Assembly: GCF_015776785.2 (NCBI RefSeq)
Contig: NZ_LFMD02000007.1
Location: 1,021,635-1,085,634, forward strand
Length of the DNA: 64,000 nt
Reading direction: 5' to 3'
Source of the DNA: Kitasatospora sp. SUK 42
Lineage (GTDB): Bacteria; Actinomycetota; Actinomycetes; Streptomycetales; Streptomycetaceae
Position 1 is the stretch's first letter; each line of letters opens with the position of its first letter. The notes below the pieces were generated by a model. It did not search any database. It was not told the DNA's origin and worked only from the letters and a program-made list of their open reading frames with translations. The translations under genes and the position numbers were made by a program. Of the stretch, positions 15,523 to 23,766 are shown in pieces.

Positions 15523-16092
15523 ATGCGCACTCGTCTCCTCGCCGCCACCCTCACGGCACTTGCCGCGGTGAGCCTCGCTGCCTGCTCCAGCTCGGGTTCG
15601 AGCACGAGCAGGAACGATTCCGCGGCCGGCTCCCCCACCGCCGCCACGCCTTCCGGCGCCGCGACCGCCTCGACCACCTCCGGGGCTCCGACCACTCCGG
15701 CCGCTCCGACCACTCCGGCGGCCCCGGCCAGCGCGACGCCCGAGGCCCCCGCGCCGTCCGGGCCCGGTGCGGACCCCTCGGCCCCGGCCAAGCCCGCGCC
15801 GCCCGCCGACGCCGGACTGCCGGCCAAGCCGGACGCGGATCTGAGCGGCAAACTGGTGGCCGCGCTGAACGCGATCGACCCGGCGATCGTCGCCGGCAAG
15901 CCCGACCAGGCGGTGGAGCAGGCCCGCGCGCAGTGCCAGTCGATCTACCAGTTCCCCAAGGACAAGGCGAAGCTGATCGACCTGGCCAACCAGCACTTCA
16001 CCACGCCCGACCACCCGCAGGGCTTCGGACCGGACGCCGCCGCGAAGATCAACGACGCGCTGCGCGCCACGCTCTGCCCGCCGCCGCGCTGA
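15523..16092 (+). CDS. Conserved lipoprotein of unknown function
   Basis: A 189-residue secreted lipoprotein. The signal peptide ends in LAAC with lipidated Cys21, followed by ~85 residues of Ala/Pro/Thr/Ser linker and a compact C-terminal domain from about residue 107. That domain has two cysteines (one in ARAQCQSIYQFP, one near the end in LCPPP) that may pair, and the phrase NQHFTTPDHPQGFGP, which I have seen in other streptomycete lipoproteins annotated hypothetical. The upstream 255 bp hold GCGTCCCCAG-type short repeats (about 15410-15480). It is a single gene. No function is assigned. Confidence 0.8.
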   Translation: MRTRLLAATLTALAAVSLAACSSSGSSTSRNDSAAGSPTAATPSGAATASTTSGAPTTPAAPTTPAAPASATPEAPAPSGPGADPSAPAKPAPPADAGLPAKPDADLSGKLVAALNAIDPAIVAGKPDQAVEQARAQCQSIYQFPKDKAKLIDLANQHFTTPDHPQGFGPDAAAKINDALRATLCPPPR

Positions 16093-16635
16093 CCCCGGTC
16101 ACGCCGATCGGCGTGCGTCGACCGCCATCGGCTTTGGCCGCCGATGCCTCGATCCGGATCGCAGCGCCCCCGAACCGCCCGGTGTCCTGAGCGCCGGGCA
16201 GCCATGGCCGCGCCCCGCCCGTCGGGTGCGCGGCCATCGGCGTTCCCGGCCACGGGCTCGCTCCCGCCGCCGCCCGACCGCCGCTCCCCACCCTTCGGCC
16301 GCCGGGGTCGTATGCTGACGAACTGTTAGGTCTCTTGACAGACCAGTGGTCTAGTCCAAACATAAGCATGTCGATCCGACCGGGATGCACTGTGGGGGTG
16401 TGACCACCGGCGGCTGAGGCATTGCCCTGCCCTGCTCCGCTCCACCCCCGCTCCGTACGGCGTGCACGCATTCACTCCGCCGCCCGCCTCCACGCGAGTC
16501 GGAGGGTTCCGCACGCCCCTGTGTCCGTTGCCCCATCCGGACCCGGGACCCGCGCGGCCGACCCCACACGGCCGCCGGCGTCCCGGCCCGCAGGACTCCC
16601 CAACATCCCGCCCCACCACGCCTGTTGGAGAATCA
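16093..16635. other. 543-bp region upstream of chitinase
   Basis: Non-coding region between the lipoprotein and the chitinase. It carries the DasR-like promoter at 16335-16366 and a long 5' untranslated stretch (about 270 nt if transcription starts near 16372). Nothing else gene-like is visible; short frames across it lack ribosome sites. Confidence 0.6.
16335..16366 (+). promoter_or_regulatory. Chitinase promoter with DasR-responsive element
   Basis: A perfect -35 TTGACA at 16335-16340 is followed by AGTGGTCTAGTCCAAA at 16345-16360, which matches the published DasR box AGTGGTCTAGACCAGT at 13 of 16 positions, and by an AT-rich CATAAG (16361-16366) where a -10 could lie. Streptomycete chitinase promoters carry such elements between or near the promoter hexamers, giving repression by the GntR regulator DasR relieved by glucosamine-6-phosphate. 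The exact -10 is uncertain. Confidence 0.7.
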
Positions 16636-18690
16636 ATGCGTCTTCGCAGAACCGTTCAGGCCGCACTGACGGCCTGCGCCACGTTGGCCGCCTCGGCCGG
16701 CCTCGTCGCCGCCGGAACCAGCGCCGCCCAGGCCGCGACCCCGCTCCCGAGCCGGGTCTTCGCCCCGTACTTCGAGTCCTGGACCGGCCAGAGCCCCGCC
16801 ACGCTGGCCGCGCAGTCCGGTGCCAAGTACCTGACGATGGCCTTCCTCCAGGCCGCCACCAAGGGCTCCTGCACCCCGTACTGGAACGGCGACACCTCGA
16901 AGCCGGTCGCCTCCTCGACCTTCGGCGCCGACTTCAACACCATCCGCGCCAACGGCGGGGACGTGATCCCCTCCTTCGGTGGCTACACCGCCGACAACAC
17001 CGGCACCGAGCTGGCCGACAGCTGCACCGACGTCAACCAGATCGCCGCTGCCTACCAGAACCTGATCACCACTTACGACATCAGCCGGATCGACCTCGAC
17101 ATCGAGGACAACTCGCTGACCAACACGGCCGGGATCGACCGCCGCAACAAGGCGATCAAGATCGTCGAGGACTGGGCCGCCGCCAACGGGCGCAACGTCC
17201 AGTTCTCGTACACCCTGCCGACCACCACCAGCGGGCTGGCCGACAGCGGCCTCGCGGTGCTGCGCAACGCGGTCAGCAACAACGCGCGGATCGACGTCGT
17301 CAACATGATGACCTTCGACTACTACGACGGCGCCACCCACGACATGGCGGCCGACACCCAGACCTCCGCGCAGGGCCTGTACAACCAGCTCGCCAAGCTC
17401 TACCCGTCCAAGACCCCGGCGCAGCTGTGGGGTTCGATCGGGATCACCGAGATGGTCGGCATCGACGACTACGGCGCGGCCGAGACCTTCACCGTGGCCA
17501 ACGCGAACACCGTGTACAACTGGGCGGTGTCGAAGGGCATCAACACGCTGTCCTTCTGGGCGCTCCAGCGTGACAACGGCGGCTGCGTGGGCAAGGCCGG
17601 CGACGACACCTGCTCCGGCATCAGCCAGAACACCTGGGACTTCAGCCACATCTTCGCGCCGTTCACCAGCGGTTCGACGGTGACCAACGACTTCTCGGTC
17701 GCGGTGAACCCGAGCTCCGGCACTGTCACCGCCGGTTCGTCGACCTCGGCGGCCATCGCGACGTCGGTGACGGCGGGTTCGGCGCAGAGCGTCAACCTGT
17801 CGGTCAGCGGCGCCCCGGCGGGCGTCACCGCCACGGTCACCCCCGGCAGCGTCACCGCCGGCGGCAGCGCCACCCTGAACATCTCCACCACCTCGGCGGT
17901 GGCGCCCGGGAGCTACCCGCTGACGGTCACCGGCAGCGCGGCCTCCGGCAGCCACACCGGCACCTTCACCCTGAACGTCACGGGCACCCAGCCCGGCAAC
18001 GACTTCTCCGTCGCGGTGAACCCGAACTCCGGCACGGTGGCGGCCGGCTCGTCCGCTTCGGCGGCCATCGCCACGGCCGTGACGACCGGCTCCGCGCAGA
18101 GCGTCAACCTGTCGGTCAGCGGCGCCCCGGCGGGCGTCACCGCCACCGTCACCCCCGGCAGCGTCACCGCCGGCAGCGGCGCCACGCTGAACATCTCCAC
18201 CACCTCGGCCGCCGCGGCGGGCACCTACCCGCTGACCGTGACCGCGACCGCGCCCTCCGGCACCCACACCGCGACCTACTCGCTGACGGTCACCGGCTCG
18301 ACTCCGGCGACCGGCCTGGTCAACGGCGGCCTGGAGACCGGCAGCCTGGCCCCGTGGAACTGCCAGAGCGGTGGCGCCGTGGTGTCCACCCCGGTCCACT
18401 CCGGCTCCTACGCGCTGCAGGCCGCGGCGACCGCCAGCCAGACCGGCGAGTGCTCGCAGACCGTCACGCTGAAGCCCAACACCAGCTACACCCTGAGCGG
18501 CTGGGTGCAGGGCAACTACGCCTACGTCGGCGTCAGCGGCGGTGCCAACGCCAGCGGCTGGGCCAGCTCCTCCAGCTGGACCAAGGTGTCCGTCCCCTTC
18601 ACCACCGACGCGACCGGCACCGTCACGGTGTACCTGCACGGCTGGTACGGGCAGGGCAACGTCTACGGTGACGACTTCTCGATCGCCTGA
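16636..18690 (+). CDS. Secreted GH18 chitinase with two Ig-like repeats and a carbohydrate-binding domain
   Basis: A 684-residue secreted enzyme expected to cleave chitin. The signal peptide ends near AQA-33. The glycoside hydrolase family 18 barrel (about 37-345) has the catalytic motif DLDIE at 153-157 with Glu157 as acid, and the MTFDYYDG segment near 226. Two near-identical Ig-like repeats follow (about 351-454 and 455-555; each begins NDFSVAVNP), then a C-terminal carbohydrate-binding module (about 560-684, start GLVNGGLETGSLAPW). ATG 16636 has TTGGAG upstream. The DasR-like promoter fits induction by chitin products. A heptad palindrome lies 42 bp after the stop. Confidence 0.92.
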   Translation: MRLRRTVQAALTACATLAASAGLVAAGTSAAQAATPLPSRVFAPYFESWTGQSPATLAAQSGAKYLTMAFLQAATKGSCTPYWNGDTSKPVASSTFGADFNTIRANGGDVIPSFGGYTADNTGTELADSCTDVNQIAAAYQNLITTYDISRIDLDIEDNSLTNTAGIDRRNKAIKIVEDWAAANGRNVQFSYTLPTTTSGLADSGLAVLRNAVSNNARIDVVNMMTFDYYDGATHDMAADTQTSAQGLYNQLAKLYPSKTPAQLWGSIGITEMVGIDDYGAAETFTVANANTVYNWAVSKGINTLSFWALQRDNGGCVGKAGDDTCSGISQNTWDFSHIFAPFTSGSTVTNDFSVAVNPSSGTVTAGSSTSAAIATSVTAGSAQSVNLSVSGAPAGVTATVTPGSVTAGGSATLNISTTSAVAPGSYPLTVTGSAASGSHTGTFTLNVTGTQPGNDFSVAVNPNSGTVAAGSSASAAIATAVTTGSAQSVNLSVSGAPAGVTATVTPGSVTAGSGATLNISTTSAAAAGTYPLTVTATAPSGTHTATYSLTVTGSTPATGLVNGGLETGSLAPWNCQSGGAVVSTPVHSGSYALQAAATASQTGECSQTVTLKPNTSYTLSGWVQGNYAYVGVSGGANASGWASSSSWTKVSVPFTTDATGTVTVYLHGWYGQGNVYGDDFSIA
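17686..18300 (+). repeat. Tandem 312-bp duplication inside the chitinase gene
   Basis: Two copies in frame (17686-17997 and 17998-18300) encode Ig-like linker domains that share long identical stretches such as SAQSVNLSVSGAPAGVTATV. The high DNA identity over parts of the unit points to recent duplication or conversion. Confidence 0.8.
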
Positions 18691-18732
18691 GGACGCTGGC
18701 GGGTGACCGGTGACAGATGACCGGTAACGAAT

Positions 18733-18887
18733 AACAGATAACAGCTGACAGATTTCAACATCTGTCAGCTGTTATCTGTTTTCTGTCGGTTGTCGGCCGG
18801 TCGCCGGGGGTCGGGTGTTGGGTGTTGGGTGTTGGGTGGCGGTCGCCAGTCGCGGGTTGCCGGGTGTCGGTCGCCCGGGTGCTGAGG
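18733..18887. repeat. Heptad-phased palindrome H2 running into a G-quadruplex-type repeat
   Basis: Perfect 21-nt arms at 18733-18753 and 18760-18780 around TTCAAC; left units AACAGAT, AACAGCT, GACAGAT. The right side continues in the same 7-nt register as TTCTGTC, GGTTGTC, GGCCGGT and then three TGTTGGG units, giving four GGG runs (18813-18836) with 4-nt loops. The register persists to about 18885. It separates the chitinase from the convergent MFS gene. Confidence 0.85.
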
Positions 18888-18927
18888 GCTGGGTGCCGGC
18901 TGTTGCCGGGCCGTCGGCCACCGGCCG

Positions 18928-20310
18928 TCAGACCATGGCCGCCCGCATCCGCGCCGGCCGGCACATCGTCACGTACGCGATCGTCGCCAGCACCCCGGAC
19001 CCCAGGACCACGAGAGCCAGCAGCACCGCCGACGGCCGTCCGCCGAGGCTGCTGAGCGGCGCGACCACCGCGCCGCACAGGAAGTTGCCGGTGCCGAGCA
19101 GCGCCGACGCCGTCCCCGCGGCCTGCGGCTCGACCAGGCTCAGCGCCTGTGCCGACGTGTTCGGCAGCAGCACTCCGAGGCTGCCCATCATCACGAACAG
19201 CGGCGGGCAGAACCCGGCCAGCCCGAAGTCCCACACCGTGGTCAGCAGCACCAGCGCCACTCCCGCCGCGACCACCGTCGCGAGCCCGCCCAGCATCAGC
19301 GCCCGCGCCGAGTAGCGCGGCGCCAGCAGCCGCCCGTTCACCTGCGTCATCACCACGATGGCGACCGAGTTCAGCCCGAACAGCAGACTGTAGGTCTGCG
19401 GCGAGACCTGGTACACGTGCTGCAGCACCGTCGACGACCCGCTGATGTAGCCGAACAGCGCGCCGAAGGCCAGCGAGCTGGTCAGCGCCAGCCCCAGGAA
19501 CGGCAGGTCGCGCAGCAACCGGCCCATGGTGCGCAGCGCGGAGCCCACCCCGCCACCGTTCCGGCCCTGCGACGGCAGGGTCTCGCGCAGCGCGCCGAAA
19601 GCGGCCAGCGTGAGCAGCAGGCCGAGCGCCGTCAGCGCGCCGAAGGTGCCGCGCCAGGAGGTGACCCGCAGCAGCTGCGCGCCGATGATCGGGGCGAGGA
19701 TCGGCGCCAGCCCGGATATCAGCGCGATCGAGGCGAGGAAGCGCAGCAGCGCGACGCCCTGGAAGCGGTCCCTGGCGACGGCCCGCCCGATGACCAGCCC
19801 CGCCGATCCGGCCGCGCCCTGGATGAAGCGGGCGACGATCAGCACCGACAGGTTCGGCGCGATCACGCACACCACGCTGGACAGGGTGTAGGCGACCATC
19901 CCCACGAGCAGCGGCAGGCGGCGTCCGTAGCGGTCGCTGAGCGGTCCGAAGAGCAGCTGCCCGGCCGCGACCCCGAACATCGAGAAGGTGAGGGTGAGCT
20001 GAACGGCCGCCGGTTCGGCGACCAGGTCGTCCGCGATCGCGGGAAGGCCGGGGAGGTAGAGGTCGGTGGTGAGCGGGCCGAGGGCGGTGAGGCCGCCGAG
20101 CACCGCGATCACGGCCCGGCCGGTACCGGCCCGACCGCTGGAGGATTCCGAACCGGATGACGGGCCGGGTGACGGGTCGGAGGACGGGCCGGACGACGGC
20201 TCGGGCGAGGAGGCGGACGAGAGATCGGCGGCGGAGTCGGACGGGGCGGCGGACGGGGTGGCGGGTGAGGTCGACGTGGCGTCGGCGGGACCGACGGTCG
20301 GGCCGGGCAT
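18928..20310 (-). CDS. Bcr/CflA-type MFS drug exporter
   Basis: A 460-residue major-facilitator exporter of the 12-helix Bcr/CflA (DHA1) group, moving a drug or metabolite out by proton exchange. The group signature LTTDLYLPGLPAI follows the first helix start, the cytoplasmic loop motif GPLSDRYGRRLPLL is present, and helix 4 carries RFIQGAAGSAG. ATG 20310 is chosen for its GGAG ribosome site. The first ~60 residues are Ser/Pro/Asp-rich and unusual for the family. It is a lone gene, convergent with the chitinase. The substrate cannot be predicted. Confidence 0.9.
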   Translation of the reverse strand: MPGPTVGPADATSTSPATPSAAPSDSAADLSSASSPEPSSGPSSDPSPGPSSGSESSSGRAGTGRAVIAVLGGLTALGPLTTDLYLPGLPAIADDLVAEPAAVQLTLTFSMFGVAAGQLLFGPLSDRYGRRLPLLVGMVAYTLSSVVCVIAPNLSVLIVARFIQGAAGSAGLVIGRAVARDRFQGVALLRFLASIALISGLAPILAPIIGAQLLRVTSWRGTFGALTALGLLLTLAAFGALRETLPSQGRNGGGVGSALRTMGRLLRDLPFLGLALTSSLAFGALFGYISGSSTVLQHVYQVSPQTYSLLFGLNSVAIVVMTQVNGRLLAPRYSARALMLGGLATVVAAGVALVLLTTVWDFGLAGFCPPLFVMMGSLGVLLPNTSAQALSLVEPQAAGTASALLGTGNFLCGAVVAPLSSLGGRPSAVLLALVVLGSGVLATIAYVTMCRPARMRAAMV

Positions 20311-20519
20311 GGGTCTCCTAACGGGCGCGATGACGTGGGGTTCGTTGGTGGTCCGTCCTATCGCAGCCCGGCCAGGTCGTCGTCGGCAGGGGTGCGTCCG
20401 GGCGGACCCGCCCACCGGCCGGTCACAGCACGCGCACGACGACGGCCCGTCCGCACCTTCCGGTGCCCGACGGGCCGCTTCGTTCCCTGGTCAGGACGGC
20501 TGATCCGTGATCAGCACCC

Positions 20520-21008
20520 TCAGCGCTTGGCGACGTGTTCGGCTCGAAGGGCCGCCTGCAGCGTCGCGCCGTCCTGCCACGCGTAGAGCTGGTTGCCGGT
20601 GAGTGTCACATTGTAGTGCCCGCAGCTGCCCGTCGCCTTGGTCGCGATGCTCTCCGGGAACCAGCCGGCCTTGAGCGAGACCGGGACCGGAACCGGGTGC
20701 GGGCCCTTGCCCGGCAGCCCGGTGGTGCAGCCGGCGGGCAGCCGCCCCTCGCGGAGGGTGGCGCGCAGCAGGCGGTCGTCGCCCTTGGTGGACATCAGGT
20801 ACTTCACCGAGGAGGCGTCATCGGGCAGCCAGGCGGGCATCGACCGGCCGTCGGCCTTCGCCTGGGAGCCCGTCTCGTAGGAGGTCTGCCGCTGGTGGCG
20901 CCCGTCGTACCACTCGGACACCCGCGGGCCTATTGCCACGGCGGCCACGGCGACGGCCATGCCGGTGCCCGCGACTCCCAGCGCGACCTTGCTCACGATG
21001 CCCTTCAT
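20520..21008 (-). CDS. Membrane-anchored protein of unknown function
   Basis: A 162-residue protein with one N-terminal membrane helix (about 5-27: VALGVAGTGMAVAVAAVAI) and an extracytoplasmic domain. Two cysteines, in AGCTTGLP and GSCGHYNV, may form a disulfide. Recognisable phrases are WLPDDASSVKYLMSTKGDDRL and GNQLYAWQDGATLQ. I know such sequences only as actinobacterial hypothetical proteins. The ATG 21008 lies just beyond a 15-bp repeat array. It follows no operon partner. Function unknown; a surface or cell-wall role is a guess from topology. Confidence 0.7.
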   Translation of the reverse strand: MKGIVSKVALGVAGTGMAVAVAAVAIGPRVSEWYDGRHQRQTSYETGSQAKADGRSMPAWLPDDASSVKYLMSTKGDDRLLRATLREGRLPAGCTTGLPGKGPHPVPVPVSLKAGWFPESIATKATGSCGHYNVTLTGNQLYAWQDGATLQAALRAEHVAKR

Positions 21009-21429
21009 GCCCGACTGCCCTCTCTGTGGCCGTTGTCTATTCGTCCGTTGCCAGTGCGTCCGTTGCCGGTGCGTCCGCTGCCCGCGCGTCCGTCGCCGGT
21101 CCGCCCGAGGCCCGTCCGGGCGGAACGGTCCGCCGTTCGGGTGTACCTATCGTGGCCCGGGTCACCCCGTCGGAACGTCACCACGAGGTCGCGAGCTTGC
21201 ATCCATCCCACGGGGTAGCGTCTCCACCTTCAGGCGTATGTCCGGCGGCCCGGTCCGGGGATACGTGCCGTTCCGGAGCTCCGGTCGCCGCTCACGCTCA
21301 AGTTCTGCCCGCCCCCGATCGAGCGTGACCCCGGGGCGGCCCCGCCGCAGCCCGGCGTGCTGCATCCGATGGCATCGGTGCTGCTGAAACGGTGACAGGG
21401 CCCGGACCGGGGGCGGGCGGGAGACGGCG
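21009..21429. other. 421-bp intergenic region
   Basis: Lies upstream of the membrane-anchored protein (leftward) and after the end of the phosphodiesterase gene (also leftward). It contains the 15-bp repeat array (21042-21116). No convincing gene or strong terminator is seen. Confidence 0.5.
21042..21116. repeat. 15-bp tandem repeat, five degenerate units
   Basis: Units of the form CGTCCGTTGCCGGTG at 21042, 21057, 21072, 21087 and 21102. The first two differ by one base and the later ones decay. It sits 34 bp upstream of the start of the leftward membrane-anchored protein and so could affect its expression. Confidence 0.6.
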
Positions 21430-22308
21430 TCAGACCGCGACGGGCACCGGCCGGGCGACCGGGAAGGGCCGGCCGTCGAGGGTCCAGTGCGGGTCGATCG
21501 GGCGCAGCAGGGAGGCGTACACCTGGGCGGCGACGTCGGGGTGGCGGATCTCGCCGGTGGGCGGGCCGGCCGGGATGTCGTGCCCGGCGCAGGCGACCCA
21601 CGCGGTGCGCTCCTCGACGGTGCGGCCACCGTGGCCGCCGGCGTCGACGTGCCCGTGGTCGGTGACGACGATGACGGTCCACTGCTCCTCGGCGTAGCCC
21701 GCCCGGCCGCGGACGGCGCCGAGCAGGCGGCCGAGCCTCTCGTCGGCGGTGCGCATGGCGGCGCGGTACTCCTCGCCGCAGCCGAGGAAGTGGGCGGTCT
21801 CGTCCACGGCGCCGAGGTAGACGAAGGAGGCCTCGGGGTCGGCGCTGCCGAGGACGTGGACGGCCTCCCGGGTGACCTCCTCGTCGACGGCCTCCCAGGC
21901 CTCGGGCGTGTCCTCGGCGGGGGCCACGTAGGAGAGCCGCCCGGGGGCGCGGAAGAGCGGGCCGCCGGACTCGTTGATCATCAGCGGGTCCCAGCCGGCC
22001 GCGACGAAGGTGCGGCGGCGGTCGCCCCGGTTGAGGCGGGTGGCGAAGTCGGGGAAGACGTCGAGCCGGTTGCCGCCCAGGTGGTTGCCCCACACGCCGT
22101 GCTTGGCGGGCTCGACCCCGGTCACGATGGTCGCCCAGCACGGCCCGGACATGGTGGGCGTGGTGTCCGCGACGGTGACCGGCACCAGGAACCCGGCCTC
22201 GGCGACCTCCTGGAGGCGCGGCATCGGCACCTGCGCCAGGTAGTCGTGGCGGACTCCGTCGATCCCGACGACGAGTACGCGGGGGCGGGGCCACTGGGCT
22301 GCGGACAT
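21430..22308 (-). CDS. Alkaline-phosphatase-superfamily phosphodiesterase
   Basis: A 292-residue member of the type I phosphodiesterase/nucleotide pyrophosphatase group. The first metal site is VVGIDGVRHDYL (Asp17), the Ser/Thr nucleophile lies in TTPTMSGPCWATIVTG (about 49-64), a second metal cluster is in YLGAVDETAHFLG, and VTDHGHVDAGGHGG carries the last ligands. No signal peptide is visible, so it should act in the cytosol. ATG 22308 has AAGGAAG well placed. The natural substrate may be a nucleotide or phosphonate ester. It is downstream of the ATP-grasp gene on the same strand but 160 bp away. Confidence 0.85.
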   Translation of the reverse strand: MSAAQWPRPRVLVVGIDGVRHDYLAQVPMPRLQEVAEAGFLVPVTVADTTPTMSGPCWATIVTGVEPAKHGVWGNHLGGNRLDVFPDFATRLNRGDRRRTFVAAGWDPLMINESGGPLFRAPGRLSYVAPAEDTPEAWEAVDEEVTREAVHVLGSADPEASFVYLGAVDETAHFLGCGEEYRAAMRTADERLGRLLGAVRGRAGYAEEQWTVIVVTDHGHVDAGGHGGRTVEERTAWVACAGHDIPAGPPTGEIRHPDVAAQVYASLLRPIDPHWTLDGRPFPVARPVPVAV

Positions 22309-22468
22309 GGCGGGGCTTCCTTTCGGTCGTGCACATCCGGCCGCGCCCGCCGAGGGCGCCGCCGACCGCGCCATGCTTCACCGCCCGCCGTACCGTCCGG
22401 CGTCTGATCGGCGTCGGACGGTCGAACGGCAGGTGTCCGCAGGATGTCGGGAGGCCGCCGGGCGGCGG

Positions 22469-23323
22469 TCAGCCGGTCCTGCGGACGAACCGGCGGTCGG
22501 CCTCCGCGAGTTCGGCGACCGGTCCGGCGGCGCGCAGCACGACGTCGAGGACGCGTTCCGGGTCGGCGGCGTAGCAGTGCGCGAACCAGGGCAGGTTGGC
22601 CTCGACCACCGCCCAGTGCTCGGCCGGGTCGTACGGGTCGGCGAGCGGACCGACGTCCAGGGCGACGGCGCTGGGCAGGGTGTCGCCGACGGCGTCGAGC
22701 AGGCGGCGGGCGAAGGCCGTGGCCGCCTCGGTCAGCGGCGCCGGGTCGAGCCGGCCGAAGCGGGCGTACCGGCTGCCGGTGAGCACCTCGCCGTCGCACA
22801 CGAACAGCCGGTACTCGGCGGCGAAGGTCACCGGGTCGCTGACCAGGACGGGCGTGTCGGGGCCGATCCGCTCTCCGGTGCGCGGCAGCCGGGAGCCGTC
22901 CGGGTAGACGGCGGGCGGGACCGACTTGTCGGCCGGGGGTTTGACGAAGGCCGGGTGGCGCAGCGTCCAGGCCTCGGCGAGGGTGGTGAGTTCGATCCGG
23001 CGGCGGGTGAACTCCTCGGGGAGGCGGGCGAGCCAGTCGTCCTCGGGTTCGAGCAGGGCGAGGCCGAGCGGCGCGGCGATCCCGGCGGCGGCGAGCGGCC
23101 CGCCGTACCAGTGGACGGGCCGCCCGGCGAGCCGTTCGACCGTTTCCGGGGCGTCGAGGACGGCGGTGGTGAGGCCGCGGCGCTCGGCCGCCTCGGCGAG
23201 CAGGACGGTGGTGCTGGTCCGCTGGGCGGAGGTCAGCAGGACCCGGTCCGGCTTCGGGACCCGGTCCGGCTTCGGGGCGCGGTGAGGCGCCGGGATGCGG
23301 CCCGGCGTCGTCCGGCCGCTCAC
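22469..23323 (-). CDS. ATP-grasp domain protein (R2K-like)
   Basis: A 284-residue protein that appears to belong to the ATP-grasp superfamily, which joins a carboxylate to an amine or thiol through an acyl-phosphate. Supporting segments are LRHPAFVKPPADKS, the strand EYRLFVCDGEVLTGSRY, and near the end VALDVGPL and WAVVEANLPWFAHCYAAD, which resemble the metal-binding Asp/Glu-x-Asn of the fold. The start GTG 23323 overlaps the stop of the preceding gene (GTGA), so the two are translationally coupled. The early region contains a DRVPKPDRV-type internal repeat. Substrates are unknown. I am fairly sure of the fold, not of the subfamily. Confidence 0.7.
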   Translation of the reverse strand: MSGRTTPGRIPAPHRAPKPDRVPKPDRVLLTSAQRTSTTVLLAEAAERRGLTTAVLDAPETVERLAGRPVHWYGGPLAAAGIAAPLGLALLEPEDDWLARLPEEFTRRRIELTTLAEAWTLRHPAFVKPPADKSVPPAVYPDGSRLPRTGERIGPDTPVLVSDPVTFAAEYRLFVCDGEVLTGSRYARFGRLDPAPLTEAATAFARRLLDAVGDTLPSAVALDVGPLADPYDPAEHWAVVEANLPWFAHCYAADPERVLDVVLRAAGPVAELAEADRRFVRRTG

Positions 23324-23694
23324 GGCTGTGGCCGGAACTCGTGGACGACCTCGATCCGGCCGACGATGTGCCGGTTGAACTCCGCCAACTCCTCGGCCGG
23401 GACCCATAGTTCGAGGATCGTCCGGCCGCCGGCCCGCTGCACGGGGTAGCGCGCGAGGAAGGCCGTCTCGACCTCGAAGCGGGTGACGTAGCCGACGCCG
23501 GAGGCGGGCACGTTCCAGTCGCGGGCTATCCGGATCGCGTAGTCCTCGTTGAGGACGGGGTAGAAGATCGGCTGCTCGGGCAGCCGGGGCGGCCAGGCGC
23601 GCCAGTCTGCGGCCTCGACCAGCGCCAGCTCCTCGGGGCCGGTGGGGCGCCAGAGGGTGGTGGTCGGGGGCGTCCGGGTGCTCGGGCCGTTCAT
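23320..23694 (-). CDS. Conserved protein of the group often labelled ADP-ribosylation/crystallin J1
   Basis: A 124-residue protein. The phrases TTTLWRPTGPEELALVEA, LPEQPIFYPVLNEDYA and ARDWNVPASGVGYVTRFEV are highly characteristic of a widespread small family that databases often name ADP-ribosylation/crystallin J1. It does not show the DraG metal motifs, so that name is likely misleading. The strand order looks like a compact alpha/beta domain and could be a binding partner. It is directly coupled to the ATP-grasp gene by a GTGA overlap, which suggests a joint pathway. No enzymatic residues can be assigned with confidence. Confidence 0.75.
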   Translation of the reverse strand: MNGPSTRTPPTTTLWRPTGPEELALVEAADWRAWPPRLPEQPIFYPVLNEDYAIRIARDWNVPASGVGYVTRFEVETAFLARYPVQRAGGRTILELWVPAEELAEFNRHIVGRIEVVHEFRPQP

Positions 23695-23766
23695 GGGAGG
23701 GACGGTAGCCGGGCCGTGGCGGGCCCGGCCACCGGTTTTACCTGCTCGAACGGGGTGGACGGCCCG

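Noticed and set aside
18733..18780. Ordinary rho-independent terminator only
   Set aside because: A terminator role is possible, but the 7-nt unit structure and its recurrence in six other sites are not explained by it.
21005..21211. Small minus-strand frame with TGNGR repeats
   Set aside because: Encoded mostly by the 15-bp tandem repeat and lacks a ribosome site; treated as non-coding repeat DNA.
22469..23694. Anti-phage defence pair (ATP-grasp with ADP-ribose-related protein)
   Set aside because: No nuclease, toxin or other defence gene nearby, and the name ADP-ribosylation/crystallin J1 is not supported by motifs.
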